Shown piece by piece: positions 1 through 5,671 of a stretch of DNA of 5,874 nucleotides. Numbering within the stretch: the first letter of the stretch is position 1; each line of letters begins with the position of its first letter. The stretch is taken from positions 1 through 5,874 of the forward strand of contig CANRER010000094.1 of assembly GCA_947629615.1 (NCBI GenBank), in the 5' to 3' direction. The position numbers and the translations under genes were made by a program. The DNA comes from an uncultured Clostridia bacterium (GTDB lineage Bacteria; Bacillota; Clostridia; UMGS1883). Below the pieces are notes generated by a model, which did not search any database, was not told the origin of the DNA, and saw nothing but the letters and a program-made list of their open reading frames with translations.

Positions 1-254
1 ATGCAGCTTCTCTCTAACACTATTGTGCGGTATTGCCTAAAATCTTCTTTTGTAAAGTATAAATTTACTGTGGGACTGCAAAATTGCAATCCCAAATTAT
101 GTGATATGAATCCGCCAAGGCAATCGCTGGCAATAATCGATGGAGATGCAGAGATTTTTAATTTTTTTCGCAGGTGTTTATAATAATTGTTCCTCAATAA
201 ACTGCCGGGCTTAAACAGAAATATTTGATACATCTTTTCAATTATTTTTTTCAA
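1..254 (-). CDS. DUF1919-family exopolysaccharide biosynthesis protein, N-terminal part (runs off the left edge)
   Basis: The minus strand from 254 to the window edge is open for 84 codons from a TTG start. The product begins MKKIIEKMYQIFLFKPGSLL and continues with a basic stretch (about residues 21-33). It then reads SIIASDCLGGFISHNLGL (about 39-56) and SPTVNLYFTKEDF (60-72). I recognise this as the start of the DUF1919 family, whose members typically read 'IISNNC.GG.I...LGL...SPT..L....DF'. The family occurs in exopolysaccharide and capsule gene sets; its exact reaction is not settled to my knowledge. TTG is chosen because AAGGAGAG lies upstream at 264-271 and there is no in-frame ATG or GTG between it and the TTG. 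The 10-nt gap is slightly long. The frame stays open upstream of TTG, but that part does not look like protein. The gene is AT-rich, unlike its neighbours, which suggests an acquired polysaccharide locus. The C-terminal part lies outside the window. Confidence 0.75.
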   Translation of the reverse strand, partial: MKKIIEKMYQIFLFKPGSLLRNNYYKHLRKKLKISASPSIIASDCLGGFISHNLGLQFCSPTVNLYFTKEDFRQYRTIVLERSC

Positions 255-263
255 TTTAAATTC

Positions 264-271
264 ACTCTCCT
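264..271 (-). promoter_or_regulatory. Ribosome binding site of the DUF1919 gene
   Basis: On the minus strand AAGGAGAG lies 10 nt before the TTG at 254-252. A GTG overlapping the end of this motif hits a stop after four codons, so TTG is the only sensible start. The same AAGGAGAG motif precedes both plus-strand genes of the window. Confidence 0.55.
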
Positions 272-292
272 TATGAAACTTTATATATTGTA

Positions 293-362
293 AGGCTAAA
301 TGATAATTGAAACCTTTTGAAATACTTGAAACGACAGCAAAACTCTTTACTGCTATTAGCCT
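293..362 (-). promoter_or_regulatory. Possible structured leader or control region of the DUF1919 gene
   Basis: A perfect 7-bp inverted repeat, AGGCTAA (293-299) and TTAGCCT (356-362), encloses 56 nt. Between the arms lie three copies of TTGAAA on the plus strand (307-312, 317-322, 326-331), spaced 10 and 9 nt, about one helical turn. A smaller AGCA/TGCT inverted repeat lies next to the right arm (about 336-354). The block is 40-110 nt upstream of the TTG start. It could be a protein-binding site or an RNA leader closed by the 7-bp stem. It matches no riboswitch I know. A 7-bp repeat in AT-rich DNA can arise by chance. Confidence 0.25.
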
Positions 363-612
363 GATTTTCGCATAACTCGTATTTAAATGGCCTGTGATTT
401 GTCATAGGACGTGCGTCAGCATGTTCATTTTCCCCTTGAAAAATAGCTGGCGAGCATTTACAATCTTTTTGACGATATTTAAAGATATTTTGTGTGCTAT
501 TATGCTATTTTTAATTTTTACTTTACATAATCATAATTATAATATCATAAGACAGCCGCTTTTGCAAGAGAAATCTCTGATTTTCAATAAAATAAGACGT
601 GAGCCGCGGCTA

Positions 613-828
613 TTACATCAGCGGGGCAAAAATCCGAAGCGCCGCGCTGAGAAACCGCTTCCAAAGCGGCCTCGACTTTATTCCCTCCGCCGTCAGGCGG
701 CGGCAGCGGCCGAGCGTTTCCTGAAAATCGGCCTCCACGTCATGCACGGCGGGGCTGTCGAGCATCCACGTCGCGCATTCAAAGTGAAGGTAAAGACTGC
801 GGAAATCAAGGTTTATGCTGCCCACCAC
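613..828 (-). pseudogene. cls: Detached C-terminal part of cardiolipin synthase
   Basis: This frame begins at a nominal GTG and encodes VVGSINLDFRS followed by a stretch starting LYLHFEC, ending RIFAPLM. It is the standard end of a bacterial cardiolipin synthase: the GSxNLDxRS segment that completes the second HKD catalytic motif, then the helical C-terminus. It lies in a different frame from the upstream reading 806-2206, because a 40-nt insertion (820-859) separates them. Removing those 40 nt joins Gly449 of the upstream part to this Ser and gives a protein of about 517 residues, a normal length for the family. No ribosome binding site precedes the GTG, so it is unlikely to be made on its own. 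Confidence 0.75.
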
Positions 829-2206
829 GGCGACCGCGTCGGCCCTGATCGATCGCGTGGCCCACCACGGCCACCTCGTCGTCGCTGCAAAAGTTTTTCG
901 CGTGGATAAAGCCGGGCGTGAACTCGTATACCTCGACGCCCTTTTCGATAAGCTCGCGCGCGTCCTCGAGCGCGACGTAGTAGGCGTACCAGTGGTCGGG
1001 CTTGGCGGGGATAATAAGCTTCACGTCCACGCCGCTGCGGGCGGCGTTCACGAGCGCGGTTTTCATCGAGTTATCGAGTATAAGGTAGGGCGAGGTTATG
1101 TGAACGTAGCGTCTGGCCTTGTTAATGATGTCGCTGTAAACGAACTCGCCGACCTGATAGTCGTCGTTCGGCGCGTCGGCGTAGGGCATTATGTAGCCGC
1201 CGCTTTTGGCCTTGTATTCCCAGTCGGGCTTGAAGTCCGCCGGGTCGATTTGCTTTTTGCGCTCGGTAATCTGCCACATCTGTAGGAATATCGCCGCAAA
1301 GCTGAACGCCGCGTCGCCGGTCAGGCGCACGGCGGTGTCCTTCCAGCAGCCGTAGGGCGAGGTGAGGTTGACGTACTCGTCCGCGAGGTTCACGCCGCCG
1401 TTAAAGGCGACCTTGCCGTCTATGACGGCGATTTTGCGGTGGTCGCGGTTGTTTTGCAGCGTGGAAAGAAACGGCACCAGCGGCATGAACGCCTTGCATT
1501 TTATGCCGTAGCGCACAAGCTCCACCGGGTATCGCTTGGGTATCTGCAAAAGGCTGCCGACGCCGTCGTACATGACGCGCACATCCACGCCCTGCGCGGC
1601 CTTTCGCTTCAAAATATCGAGCACGGTGTTCCACATTTCGCCAAGGCCGATGATGAAATACTCAAGAAAAATGTACTTTTCGGCGGCTTCGAGCGCATCC
1701 AAAAGGTCGGGCCAAAAGTCCTCGCCGTAGGGATAGTACTTCACGTCGGTATTCTTGAACACGCTGTAGCCCACAAACTCGTTGCGGTGGGTGAAATTCA
1801 CCGTGCCGAAGCGGTGCGGAAAGGAGGAGCGTATCTCCTCGAGAACCTCCTCGCTTTGCGGAATTGCGCCGGTAAAGGTTTTGTCGATGTATTTTACGCG
1901 GTGGAAGAATTTTCTTGTGACCGTCTGGCCCTGCACGTAAAAGTAAAACAGGCCGCCGAACAGGGGGAAAATGGTTATCGGCACCACCCAAGCCAGCTTG
2001 TAGGTCGGGTCCTTATCGCTGTTTACTGCGCTGATGACCGCCATCGTAGACACAAGAAAGAGCAGCGCGTCCAGAAAGACCACGTATTCGCGCGCCATAA
2101 GAACGGCCCCGAACAGGACCGTAAGCTGAAAAATCATCAAAAATACGACAATTACCGCCTGACTGAACAGCACGCGGCGCAGCTTTCTCAAATGGCGCTT
2201 AGGCAT
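806..2206 (-). CDS. cls: Cardiolipin synthase (phospholipase D superfamily), C-terminus lost by frameshift
   Basis: Cardiolipin synthases of this type condense two phosphatidylglycerol molecules into cardiolipin and glycerol at the cytoplasmic membrane. The N-terminus has hydrophobic segments at about 12-37, 41-62 and 70-91, as in Gram-positive Cls. Two PLD phosphodiesterase motifs follow: HRKIAVID (H256, K258, D263) with GGVNLADEY, and HAKNFCSD (H435, K437, D442). Residues up to Gly449 read as normal Cls. After that the frame gives an unrelated 17-residue tail, HAIDQGRRGRRGGQHKP, and stops. The missing GSINLDFRS end is found in another frame at 613-828. The translated product would lack the Asn-containing end of the second motif and about 68 residues, so it is probably inactive, unless the 40-nt insertion is an assembly error. 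The start ATG follows AGAGGTGA, and the gene begins 5 nt after the upstream LRR gene stops, so translation is probably coupled. Confidence 0.85.
   Translation of the reverse strand: MPKRHLRKLRRVLFSQAVIVVFLMIFQLTVLFGAVLMAREYVVFLDALLFLVSTMAVISAVNSDKDPTYKLAWVVPITIFPLFGGLFYFYVQGQTVTRKFFHRVKYIDKTFTGAIPQSEEVLEEIRSSFPHRFGTVNFTHRNEFVGYSVFKNTDVKYYPYGEDFWPDLLDALEAAEKYIFLEYFIIGLGEMWNTVLDILKRKAAQGVDVRVMYDGVGSLLQIPKRYPVELVRYGIKCKAFMPLVPFLSTLQNNRDHRKIAVIDGKVAFNGGVNLADEYVNLTSPYGCWKDTAVRLTGDAAFSFAAIFLQMWQITERKKQIDPADFKPDWEYKAKSGGYIMPYADAPNDDYQVGEFVYSDIINKARRYVHITSPYLILDNSMKTALVNAARSGVDVKLIIPAKPDHWYAYYVALEDARELIEKGVEVYEFTPGFIHAKNFCSDDEVAVVGHAIDQGRRGRRGGQHKP
820..880. repeat. Imperfect 21-bp direct repeat causing the cls frameshift
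   Basis: The segments 820-840 and 860-880 match at 19 of 21 positions; the differences are at 832/872 and 836/876. Between them are 19 nt containing GATCGATCG. The two copies encode DDEVAVVG and its near-copy ADAVAVVG. The repeat period is 40 nt, which is not a multiple of three, so the extra unit shifts the frame of cls. The two copies are not identical, which argues against a very recent simple tandem duplication and fits either old decay or a mis-joined assembly of two strain variants. Confidence 0.8.
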
Positions 2207-2211
2207 TCATT

Positions 2212-3612
2212 TCACCTCTGTGAGTCGATGGTTACGGCGCGGCGGCGGTTATCCCAGCCGACGTTAAAGCCGAAGATTTCGGCAAAGGCCCTCACGGGCA
2301 GCATAACTCTGCCGCCAAGCATTACCGGCGGCGCGCTGACGGTGCGGCGTTCGCCGTCCACGCTGACGCCCGTGCTGCCAAGGGCGGCGGTCACGGTGAT
2401 TTTGCCGTCCGTGACGGCGGCCTCGCGGGCGGCGGAGTTCCACAGCACCGAAAGGCCCATTTCTTCAAGCACGGCCCGCATGGGAACGTAGGTCGAGCCG
2501 TCGATAATTATCGGCGGCACGTCGAAATACACGCCGTGGCCGTCCACGTCCACGCTGACGGGCTGCGAAAAGGCGCAGCCGTTGCGCTGGGCGAAGTTTT
2601 CGGCGTAAGAGCCGGCGGAGCCGTAAAGCGTCACGCCCGAGCCGGCGAAGGCGTAATCGTCGATGAACTGCACCGTGTCGGGCACGATTACCGCCGCGAG
2701 CGAGGAGCAGTCGCTGAAAGCGCCCTCCTCGATGGAAACGAGGGAGGAGGGGAGATAGACCGCCGCTATATTGTCGTTCGACATAAACGCCCCACAGCAC
2801 ACCGAGGTTATGCCGTCCGGCACGCTGACGGTTTTCCCGCTGCCGTTATAAGCGACGAGCATATCGTTGGCGACGACGAACTCGTCGCTTTGGCGGCGAA
2901 GCCAAGCCGTGCCGTCGAAAGCCCCCACCCCGACGTGGGCAAGGCTTTTGGGAAAGTCGATGTTTGTAAGATTTTCGCAGTTGACAAAGGCGTTATCGCC
3001 GATTTCAACAAGCCCCTCGGGCAGGGAAACGCGCTCGACCGCCGCGTTCCCGGCAAAGGCCGAGGCGGCAATCCGCTTGACTCCGGCGGGGATTATAACG
3101 TCCTTCGCGGAGCCGTTATACTTAATCAGCAGCGTTTCGCCGGCTGTCAAAAACTCGGCATCGCCGCTGTCGAGCCACGGCGCGCCGTTAAAGGCCGAGG
3201 CCGACACGTATTCCACCGGCCCGGCAAAGGTCACGGTTTTAAGCGCCTCACAGCCGTCAAAGGCCTCGTCGCCTATCGAGGAGGCCGACGCGGGAAGCCG
3301 CACCTCGAAAAGGCCGCGGCAGCCGCGAAAGGCGCGGTCAGCGATGGTCGTCAGCCCCTCCTCGATAACTACCTTTCTAAGGCTTTGGCAGTCGGCAAAG
3401 GCCCCTCGGCCAATCGAAACCACCTTGTTCCCGCCTATGTAGGCCGGGATAGTCAGCCAGCCGGGTTCGCCGGCAAAGCCGGTAATCTCTCCCGTGGCTT
3501 TGTTAAAAAACAATAGCGCCTCGTCCACGCGGTAAACGGGTATCCTCGCCTCGGCAAGAGCCTGCGCGGGGAGCAGCATGAGCGCCGCGACGAGCGAAAT
3601 CAGCTTTTTCAA
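2212..3612 (-). CDS. Secreted leucine-rich-repeat (BspA-like, LRR_5) protein with C-terminal copper amine oxidase N-like domain
   Basis: The 466-residue product starts MKKLISLVAALMLLPAQALA, a signal peptide probably cut near residue 20. Residues about 50-345 are BspA-type leucine-rich repeats of the form 'L..I..GAF.dC.sL..V.iP'. They end in the usual YAENFAQRNGCAF cap. Residues about 355-466 are a copper amine oxidase N-terminal-like domain (PPIIIDGSTYVPMRAVLEEM; PPVMLGGRVMLPVRAFAEIF). The repeats contain a larger module twice, about 91 residues apart (around W146 and W237). Such proteins are exported and thought to bind surfaces or polymers; no enzyme activity is expected. TTG at 3612-3610 is preferred because AAAGGAGG lies 8 nt before it. 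The in-frame ATG at 3651 would put an arginine-rich stretch before the signal peptide and sits almost at the predicted transcription start. No LPXTG or S-layer anchor is visible. It is followed 5 nt later by cls. Confidence 0.85.
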   Translation of the reverse strand: MKKLISLVAALMLLPAQALAEARIPVYRVDEALLFFNKATGEITGFAGEPGWLTIPAYIGGNKVVSIGRGAFADCQSLRKVVIEEGLTTIADRAFRGCRGLFEVRLPASASSIGDEAFDGCEALKTVTFAGPVEYVSASAFNGAPWLDSGDAEFLTAGETLLIKYNGSAKDVIIPAGVKRIAASAFAGNAAVERVSLPEGLVEIGDNAFVNCENLTNIDFPKSLAHVGVGAFDGTAWLRRQSDEFVVANDMLVAYNGSGKTVSVPDGITSVCCGAFMSNDNIAAVYLPSSLVSIEEGAFSDCSSLAAVIVPDTVQFIDDYAFAGSGVTLYGSAGSYAENFAQRNGCAFSQPVSVDVDGHGVYFDVPPIIIDGSTYVPMRAVLEEMGLSVLWNSAAREAAVTDGKITVTAALGSTGVSVDGERRTVSAPPVMLGGRVMLPVRAFAEIFGFNVGWDNRRRAVTIDSQR

Positions 3613-3620
3613 GGCTGTAT

Positions 3621-3628
3621 CCTCCTTT
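3621..3628 (-). promoter_or_regulatory. Ribosome binding site fixing the TTG start of the LRR gene
   Basis: AAAGGAGG on the minus strand, with 8 nt to the TTG at 3612-3610. It is the strongest Shine-Dalgarno sequence in the window and places the start directly at the signal peptide. Confidence 0.8.
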
Positions 3629-3634
3629 GTACGG

Positions 3635-3649
3635 GCGGCCAAAAGCCGC
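3635..3649 (-). other. Small hairpin in the LRR gene leader
   Basis: In the leader RNA, GCGGC and GCCGC (5-bp stem, 5-nt loop UUUUG) lie just upstream of the ribosome binding site. No U-run follows, so it is not a terminator. It may stabilise the 5' end; it may also be chance. Confidence 0.3.
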
Positions 3650-3660
3650 ATACTGCTTTT

Positions 3661-3689
3661 ATTTTAATACATAAGGGGGAAAATGTCAA
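3661..3689 (-). promoter_or_regulatory. Sigma-A promoter of the LRR-cls operon
   Basis: On the minus strand, a perfect -35 TTGACA (3689-3684), a 17-nt spacer and -10 TAAAAT (3666-3661). Transcription should start near 3654, giving a leader of about 40 nt before the TTG. The -35 lies only 16 nt after the htrA stop codon. This places the LRR and cls genes under their own housekeeping promoter. Confidence 0.75.
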
Positions 3690-3705
3690 TATTTTTAATC
3701 TATTT

Positions 3706-4806
3706 TTAATATGCCTTCGGCTGCGCCGCCAGCGTTACGGCCACCTCGTGGAGAGTCGCGTCGCGCATAAAGGATAGGCGAATGCTTTCGCCGCTCTGGT
3801 GGGCGAACAGCTTTTCCCTCAGGGCGAGCATAGTTCCGACCTCCGCCCCGTCGGCGTAAACTATAACGTCGCCGTAGCGCAGCCCCGCCTCAAAGGCCGG
3901 GCCGGAGGCGTCGAGCTGGGCGACGTAAAGCCCGCGTGTGAAGCTGACCGCCGCGCCCATATACCGCGCGGCCTCGCCGGTATAGGCGTAAAGGCCGAGA
4001 TACGGCGTTTCAAACTCGCCCGTGCGGCTTATTCTCTCTATGACCGGCACGCAAAGATTTATCGGCACGGCGAAGCCCATGCCCTCGGCGGACGAAACCT
4101 TTATCGTGTTTATGCCGATAACCTCGCCGTCGGAATTTATCAGCGGGCCGCCGCTGTTGCCGGGGTTTATTGATGCGTCGGTCTGGATAAGGTCCTCCAT
4201 CAAATCGGCCGAGCCGCCGCTTTCAATGGTTATCGAGCGGCCCACCGCGCTGACTATGCCCGCCGTCACCGTGCGCTCGAACTGCATACTGAGCGGGTTT
4301 CCTATCGCCGCCACTCTTTCCCCGACGCGAAGCTCCTCCGCGTTGCCGAGGGCAGCCGGGGTGAAGCGTCCGCCTTCAATTTTTATCACCGCAAGGTCGA
4401 GAGCCGCGTCGCTCCATATCTCCCGCGCGGCGCGTGTGTCGCCGCTCATCAGCGTTACGGCAATCTGCCCCGCGCCCGAGCCTATCACGTGCTGGTTCGT
4501 GATGATATAGCCGTCCTCGGTGGCGATAACGCCGCTGCCCATGTTATAGCTGCTGCCCGTTCCCGAGGCGCAGGATATGCCCACCACCGAGGGCAGCGCC
4601 CGCTCTATCACGTCGGATAGGGTAGGCTCCTCCTCGTCCTCGACGCGCGGCAGCTCCTGCACCTCTGTCGAAAGGCGGGCGAGAGGCTCCTCGGGCTCGT
4701 TCCTGCGCACCATTGAAAGATATATCCCGCCCGCCGTTATGCTGACCGCGGCCACCAGCCCAAACGAAAACACGGCCCAAAACAGCGCTTTAAGAATTTT
4801 GTTCAT
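3706..4806 (-). CDS. htrA: HtrA/DegP-type membrane-anchored serine protease with one PDZ domain
   Basis: The 366-residue protein fits the Gram-positive HtrA/HtrB class that degrades or refolds misfolded proteins outside the membrane. A hydrophobic segment at about 5-31 acts as signal anchor with the rest outside. An acidic linker follows (about 35-62), then the trypsin-like S1C domain (about 64-260). The catalytic triad is visible: His106 in TNQHVI, Asp137 in ALDLAVIKI and Ser218 in NPGNSGGPL. A PDZ domain occupies about 265-360 (GLYVAQLDASGPAFEAGLRYGDVI). The length is typical of one-PDZ HtrA proteins. The start ATG follows AAAGGGAG with 9 nt spacing. That ribosome binding site can pair with an upstream segment (see 4815-4890). 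The gene diverges from the SSB-like gene and lies upstream of the LRR-cls pair in the same direction. No terminator is visible before the LRR promoter. HtrA fits; assignment to a specific B. subtilis paralog is not possible. Confidence 0.92.
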   Translation of the reverse strand: MNKILKALFWAVFSFGLVAAVSITAGGIYLSMVRRNEPEEPLARLSTEVQELPRVEDEEEPTLSDVIERALPSVVGISCASGTGSSYNMGSGVIATEDGYIITNQHVIGSGAGQIAVTLMSGDTRAAREIWSDAALDLAVIKIEGGRFTPAALGNAEELRVGERVAAIGNPLSMQFERTVTAGIVSAVGRSITIESGGSADLMEDLIQTDASINPGNSGGPLINSDGEVIGINTIKVSSAEGMGFAVPINLCVPVIERISRTGEFETPYLGLYAYTGEAARYMGAAVSFTRGLYVAQLDASGPAFEAGLRYGDVIVYADGAEVGTMLALREKLFAHQSGESIRLSFMRDATLHEVAVTLAAQPKAY

Positions 4807-4814
4807 TCGTTCAC

Positions 4815-4890
4815 GCTCCCTTTGGATATAGGGTGCGCCCGAAGCGGTTTTTTATACGGGTCGAACGCTTTTGAACCGTAAAAAGGGAGC
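4815..4890 (-). promoter_or_regulatory. htrA leader able to pair with its own ribosome binding site
   Basis: GCTCCCTTT at 4815-4823 and AAAGGGAGC at 4882-4890 form a perfect 9-bp inverted repeat. In htrA mRNA the 5' arm (4890-4882) would pair with the Shine-Dalgarno arm (4823-4815). Inside, CGGUU (4878-4874) can pair with AACCG (4849-4845), and GGGCGCACCC (4840-4831) can form a small 3-bp hairpin. The fold would hide the ribosome binding site, giving translational control such as temperature response. It requires transcription to start upstream of 4890; AT-rich DNA there could hold a promoter, but I see no good match to consensus. Confidence 0.4.
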
Positions 4891-4912
4891 CAAGATGAAT
4901 ATCCGGTTTTGG

Positions 4913-4939
4913 TTGAGAATTAGTATTAAGGCATATTAT
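4913..4939 (+). promoter_or_regulatory. Weak candidate promoter for the SSB-like gene
   Basis: TTGAGA and TATTAT each resemble sigma-A elements, but they are only 15 nt apart. It would give a leader of about 50 nt. An alternative is the TATACT at 4954-4959. Confidence 0.25.
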
Positions 4940-4996
4940 CGGCGTGATTTTAATATACTGATTTTGTAGACGTTACATTAAAGGAGAGTTAAAATC

Positions 4997-5605
4997 ATGG
5001 AAAATAATAATATATGCGTTACCGGTTATGTCGAGGGCGACCCCGTGTTCAGCCACAGGGTGATGGACGAGGACTTTTACAAATTCATGGTGCGCGTGCC
5101 GCGCTTAAGCGAGGCGGAGGACGTGCTGCCCGTTACTATATCCGAAAAGCTTATATGCCCGTGGCTGAGGGACGGCGTTAAGGCCCGCGTGGCGGGGCAG
5201 CTTCGCTCCTACAACAAATACACCGACGCCGGCACTCACCTTGTGCTGACGATATTTGTTAAGGAAATCGACCTTGCGGAGCTGGGTACGGGCGAAAATC
5301 CCAACGAAATTTTCATTAACGGCTTTATCTGCAAGCCCCCCGTTTACCGCAAAACTCCCTTCGGACGCGAAATAACCGACCTTATTGTCGCGGTGAACCG
5401 TGCCTTTAACCGCAGCGACTACATACCCGCCATAGCGTGGGGCCGCAACGCTGTGTTCGCCGAAAAGCTTGGCGTAGGCACGAACGTGCAGATATGGGGA
5501 AGGCTTCAGTCGAGGGAGTACGTGAAGAAGCTCAGCGAGAGCGAAAGCGAAACGCGCACGGCCTACGAGCTGTCGATTACGAAAATTGATAAAGTAAGTG
5601 AATAA
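4997..5605 (+). CDS. Single-stranded DNA-binding-like protein with two OB folds
   Basis: The 202-residue product appears to hold two OB folds. Residues about 4-92 form a divergent first OB fold (NICVTGYVEGDPVFSH, then PVTISEKL and KARVAGQLRSY). Residues about 103-198 are clearly SSB-like: EIFINGFICKPPVYRKTPFG with DLIVAVNR, YIPAIAWGRNAVFAEKL and NVQIWGRLQSREYVKK. These match the strands of bacterial SSB ('GrltkdPelr.tpsG...ftvAvnr', 'vaWgk.Ae', 'v.veGrlqtR.y'). The acidic DDDIPF-type tail by which housekeeping SSB recruits replication proteins is absent; the protein ends ITKIDKVSE. It is therefore probably an accessory SSB paralog rather than the replicative one. Such two-domain proteins occur in Clostridia. 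The ATG follows AAAGGAGAG with good spacing. The gene lies 66 nt upstream of the SASP gene, and its stop overlaps that gene's predicted promoter. Confidence 0.75.
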   Translation: MENNNICVTGYVEGDPVFSHRVMDEDFYKFMVRVPRLSEAEDVLPVTISEKLICPWLRDGVKARVAGQLRSYNKYTDAGTHLVLTIFVKEIDLAELGTGENPNEIFINGFICKPPVYRKTPFGREITDLIVAVNRAFNRSDYIPAIAWGRNAVFAEKLGVGTNVQIWGRLQSREYVKKLSESESETRTAYELSITKIDKVSE

Positions 5606-5629
5606 AATCTGCTTTTGCCGCTCAAAATA
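5599..5629 (+). promoter_or_regulatory. Sigma-G-like forespore promoter of the SASP gene
   Basis: TGAATA (5599-5604), an 18-nt spacer and CAAAATA (5623-5629) resemble the B. subtilis sigma-G pattern (GHATR, about 18 nt, CATNNTA), with one mismatch in the -10. The -35 overlaps the last codons and stop of the SSB-like gene. Transcription would begin near 5636, about 36 nt before the SASP ATG. SASP genes are classic sigma-G targets, so the site fits biologically. Confidence 0.55.
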
Positions 5630-5671
5630 GCGATGTAAACCAAATAAAAAATTTTTTAAGGAGAGATCGAC

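Larger units (their letters stand above)
255..612. other. AT-rich intergenic region between cls and the DUF1919 gene
   Basis: No reading frame here is convincing as a gene. A plus-strand frame from 394 is open but drifts into the antisense of cls, has no good ribosome binding site and shows no recognisable motif. A 10-bp palindrome (AGCCGCGGCT, 602-611) sits immediately after the stop of the cls remnant. I see no stem followed by a T-run, so no clear terminator for cls. The part nearest the DUF1919 gene (293-362) carries repeats described separately. Base composition changes sharply at about 600-640, from AT-rich to GC-rich. Confidence 0.6.
4807..4996. other. Divergent intergenic region between htrA and the SSB-like gene
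   Basis: This 190-bp stretch must hold promoters for both directions. The htrA side is GC-richer with inverted repeats; the SSB side (about 4896-4980) is AT-rich. On the plus strand TTGAGA (4913-4918) and TATTAT (4934-4939) could be a promoter, but the 15-nt spacer is short. TATACT (4954-4959) is another possible -10 without a clear -35. No small gene or RNA is evident. Confidence 0.5.

Noticed and set aside
1..183. 60-residue open frame on the plus strand
   Set aside because: It is the antisense shadow of the DUF1919 gene, whose minus-strand protein has a clear family signature.
474..492. GATATTT direct repeats as a possible CRISPR or repeat array
   Set aside because: There are only two short copies 3 nt apart in AT-rich sequence; no regular repeat-spacer pattern exists.
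806..880. Programmed ribosomal frameshift in cls
   Set aside because: No slippery heptamer is visible at the junction, and the extra 40 nt is a partial duplication, so mutation or misassembly explains it better.
394..909. 171-residue open frame on the plus strand
   Set aside because: Its second half is antisense to cls, its first half is low-complexity hydrophobic AT-rich sequence, there is no good ribosome binding site, and no motif is recognisable.
815..3516. Several long plus-strand open frames opposite cls and the LRR gene
   Set aside because: They are antisense frames in GC-rich genes, without ribosome binding sites or recognisable domains; the minus-strand products are clear family members.
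4831..4856. Rho-independent terminator on the plus strand (GC-rich stretch then TTTTTT)
   Set aside because: Only 3-bp stems can form before the T-run, and no plus-strand gene ends upstream of it.
4857..4880. tRNA-like T-loop (GGTTC / GTTCGAC segments)
   Set aside because: No acceptor or anticodon stem can be assembled around it.
4896..4938. Sigma-G-like promoter for the SSB-like gene (TGAATA and CATATTA)
   Set aside because: The two elements are 30 nt apart, too far for one promoter, and no suitable -35 lies at the right distance from CATATTA.
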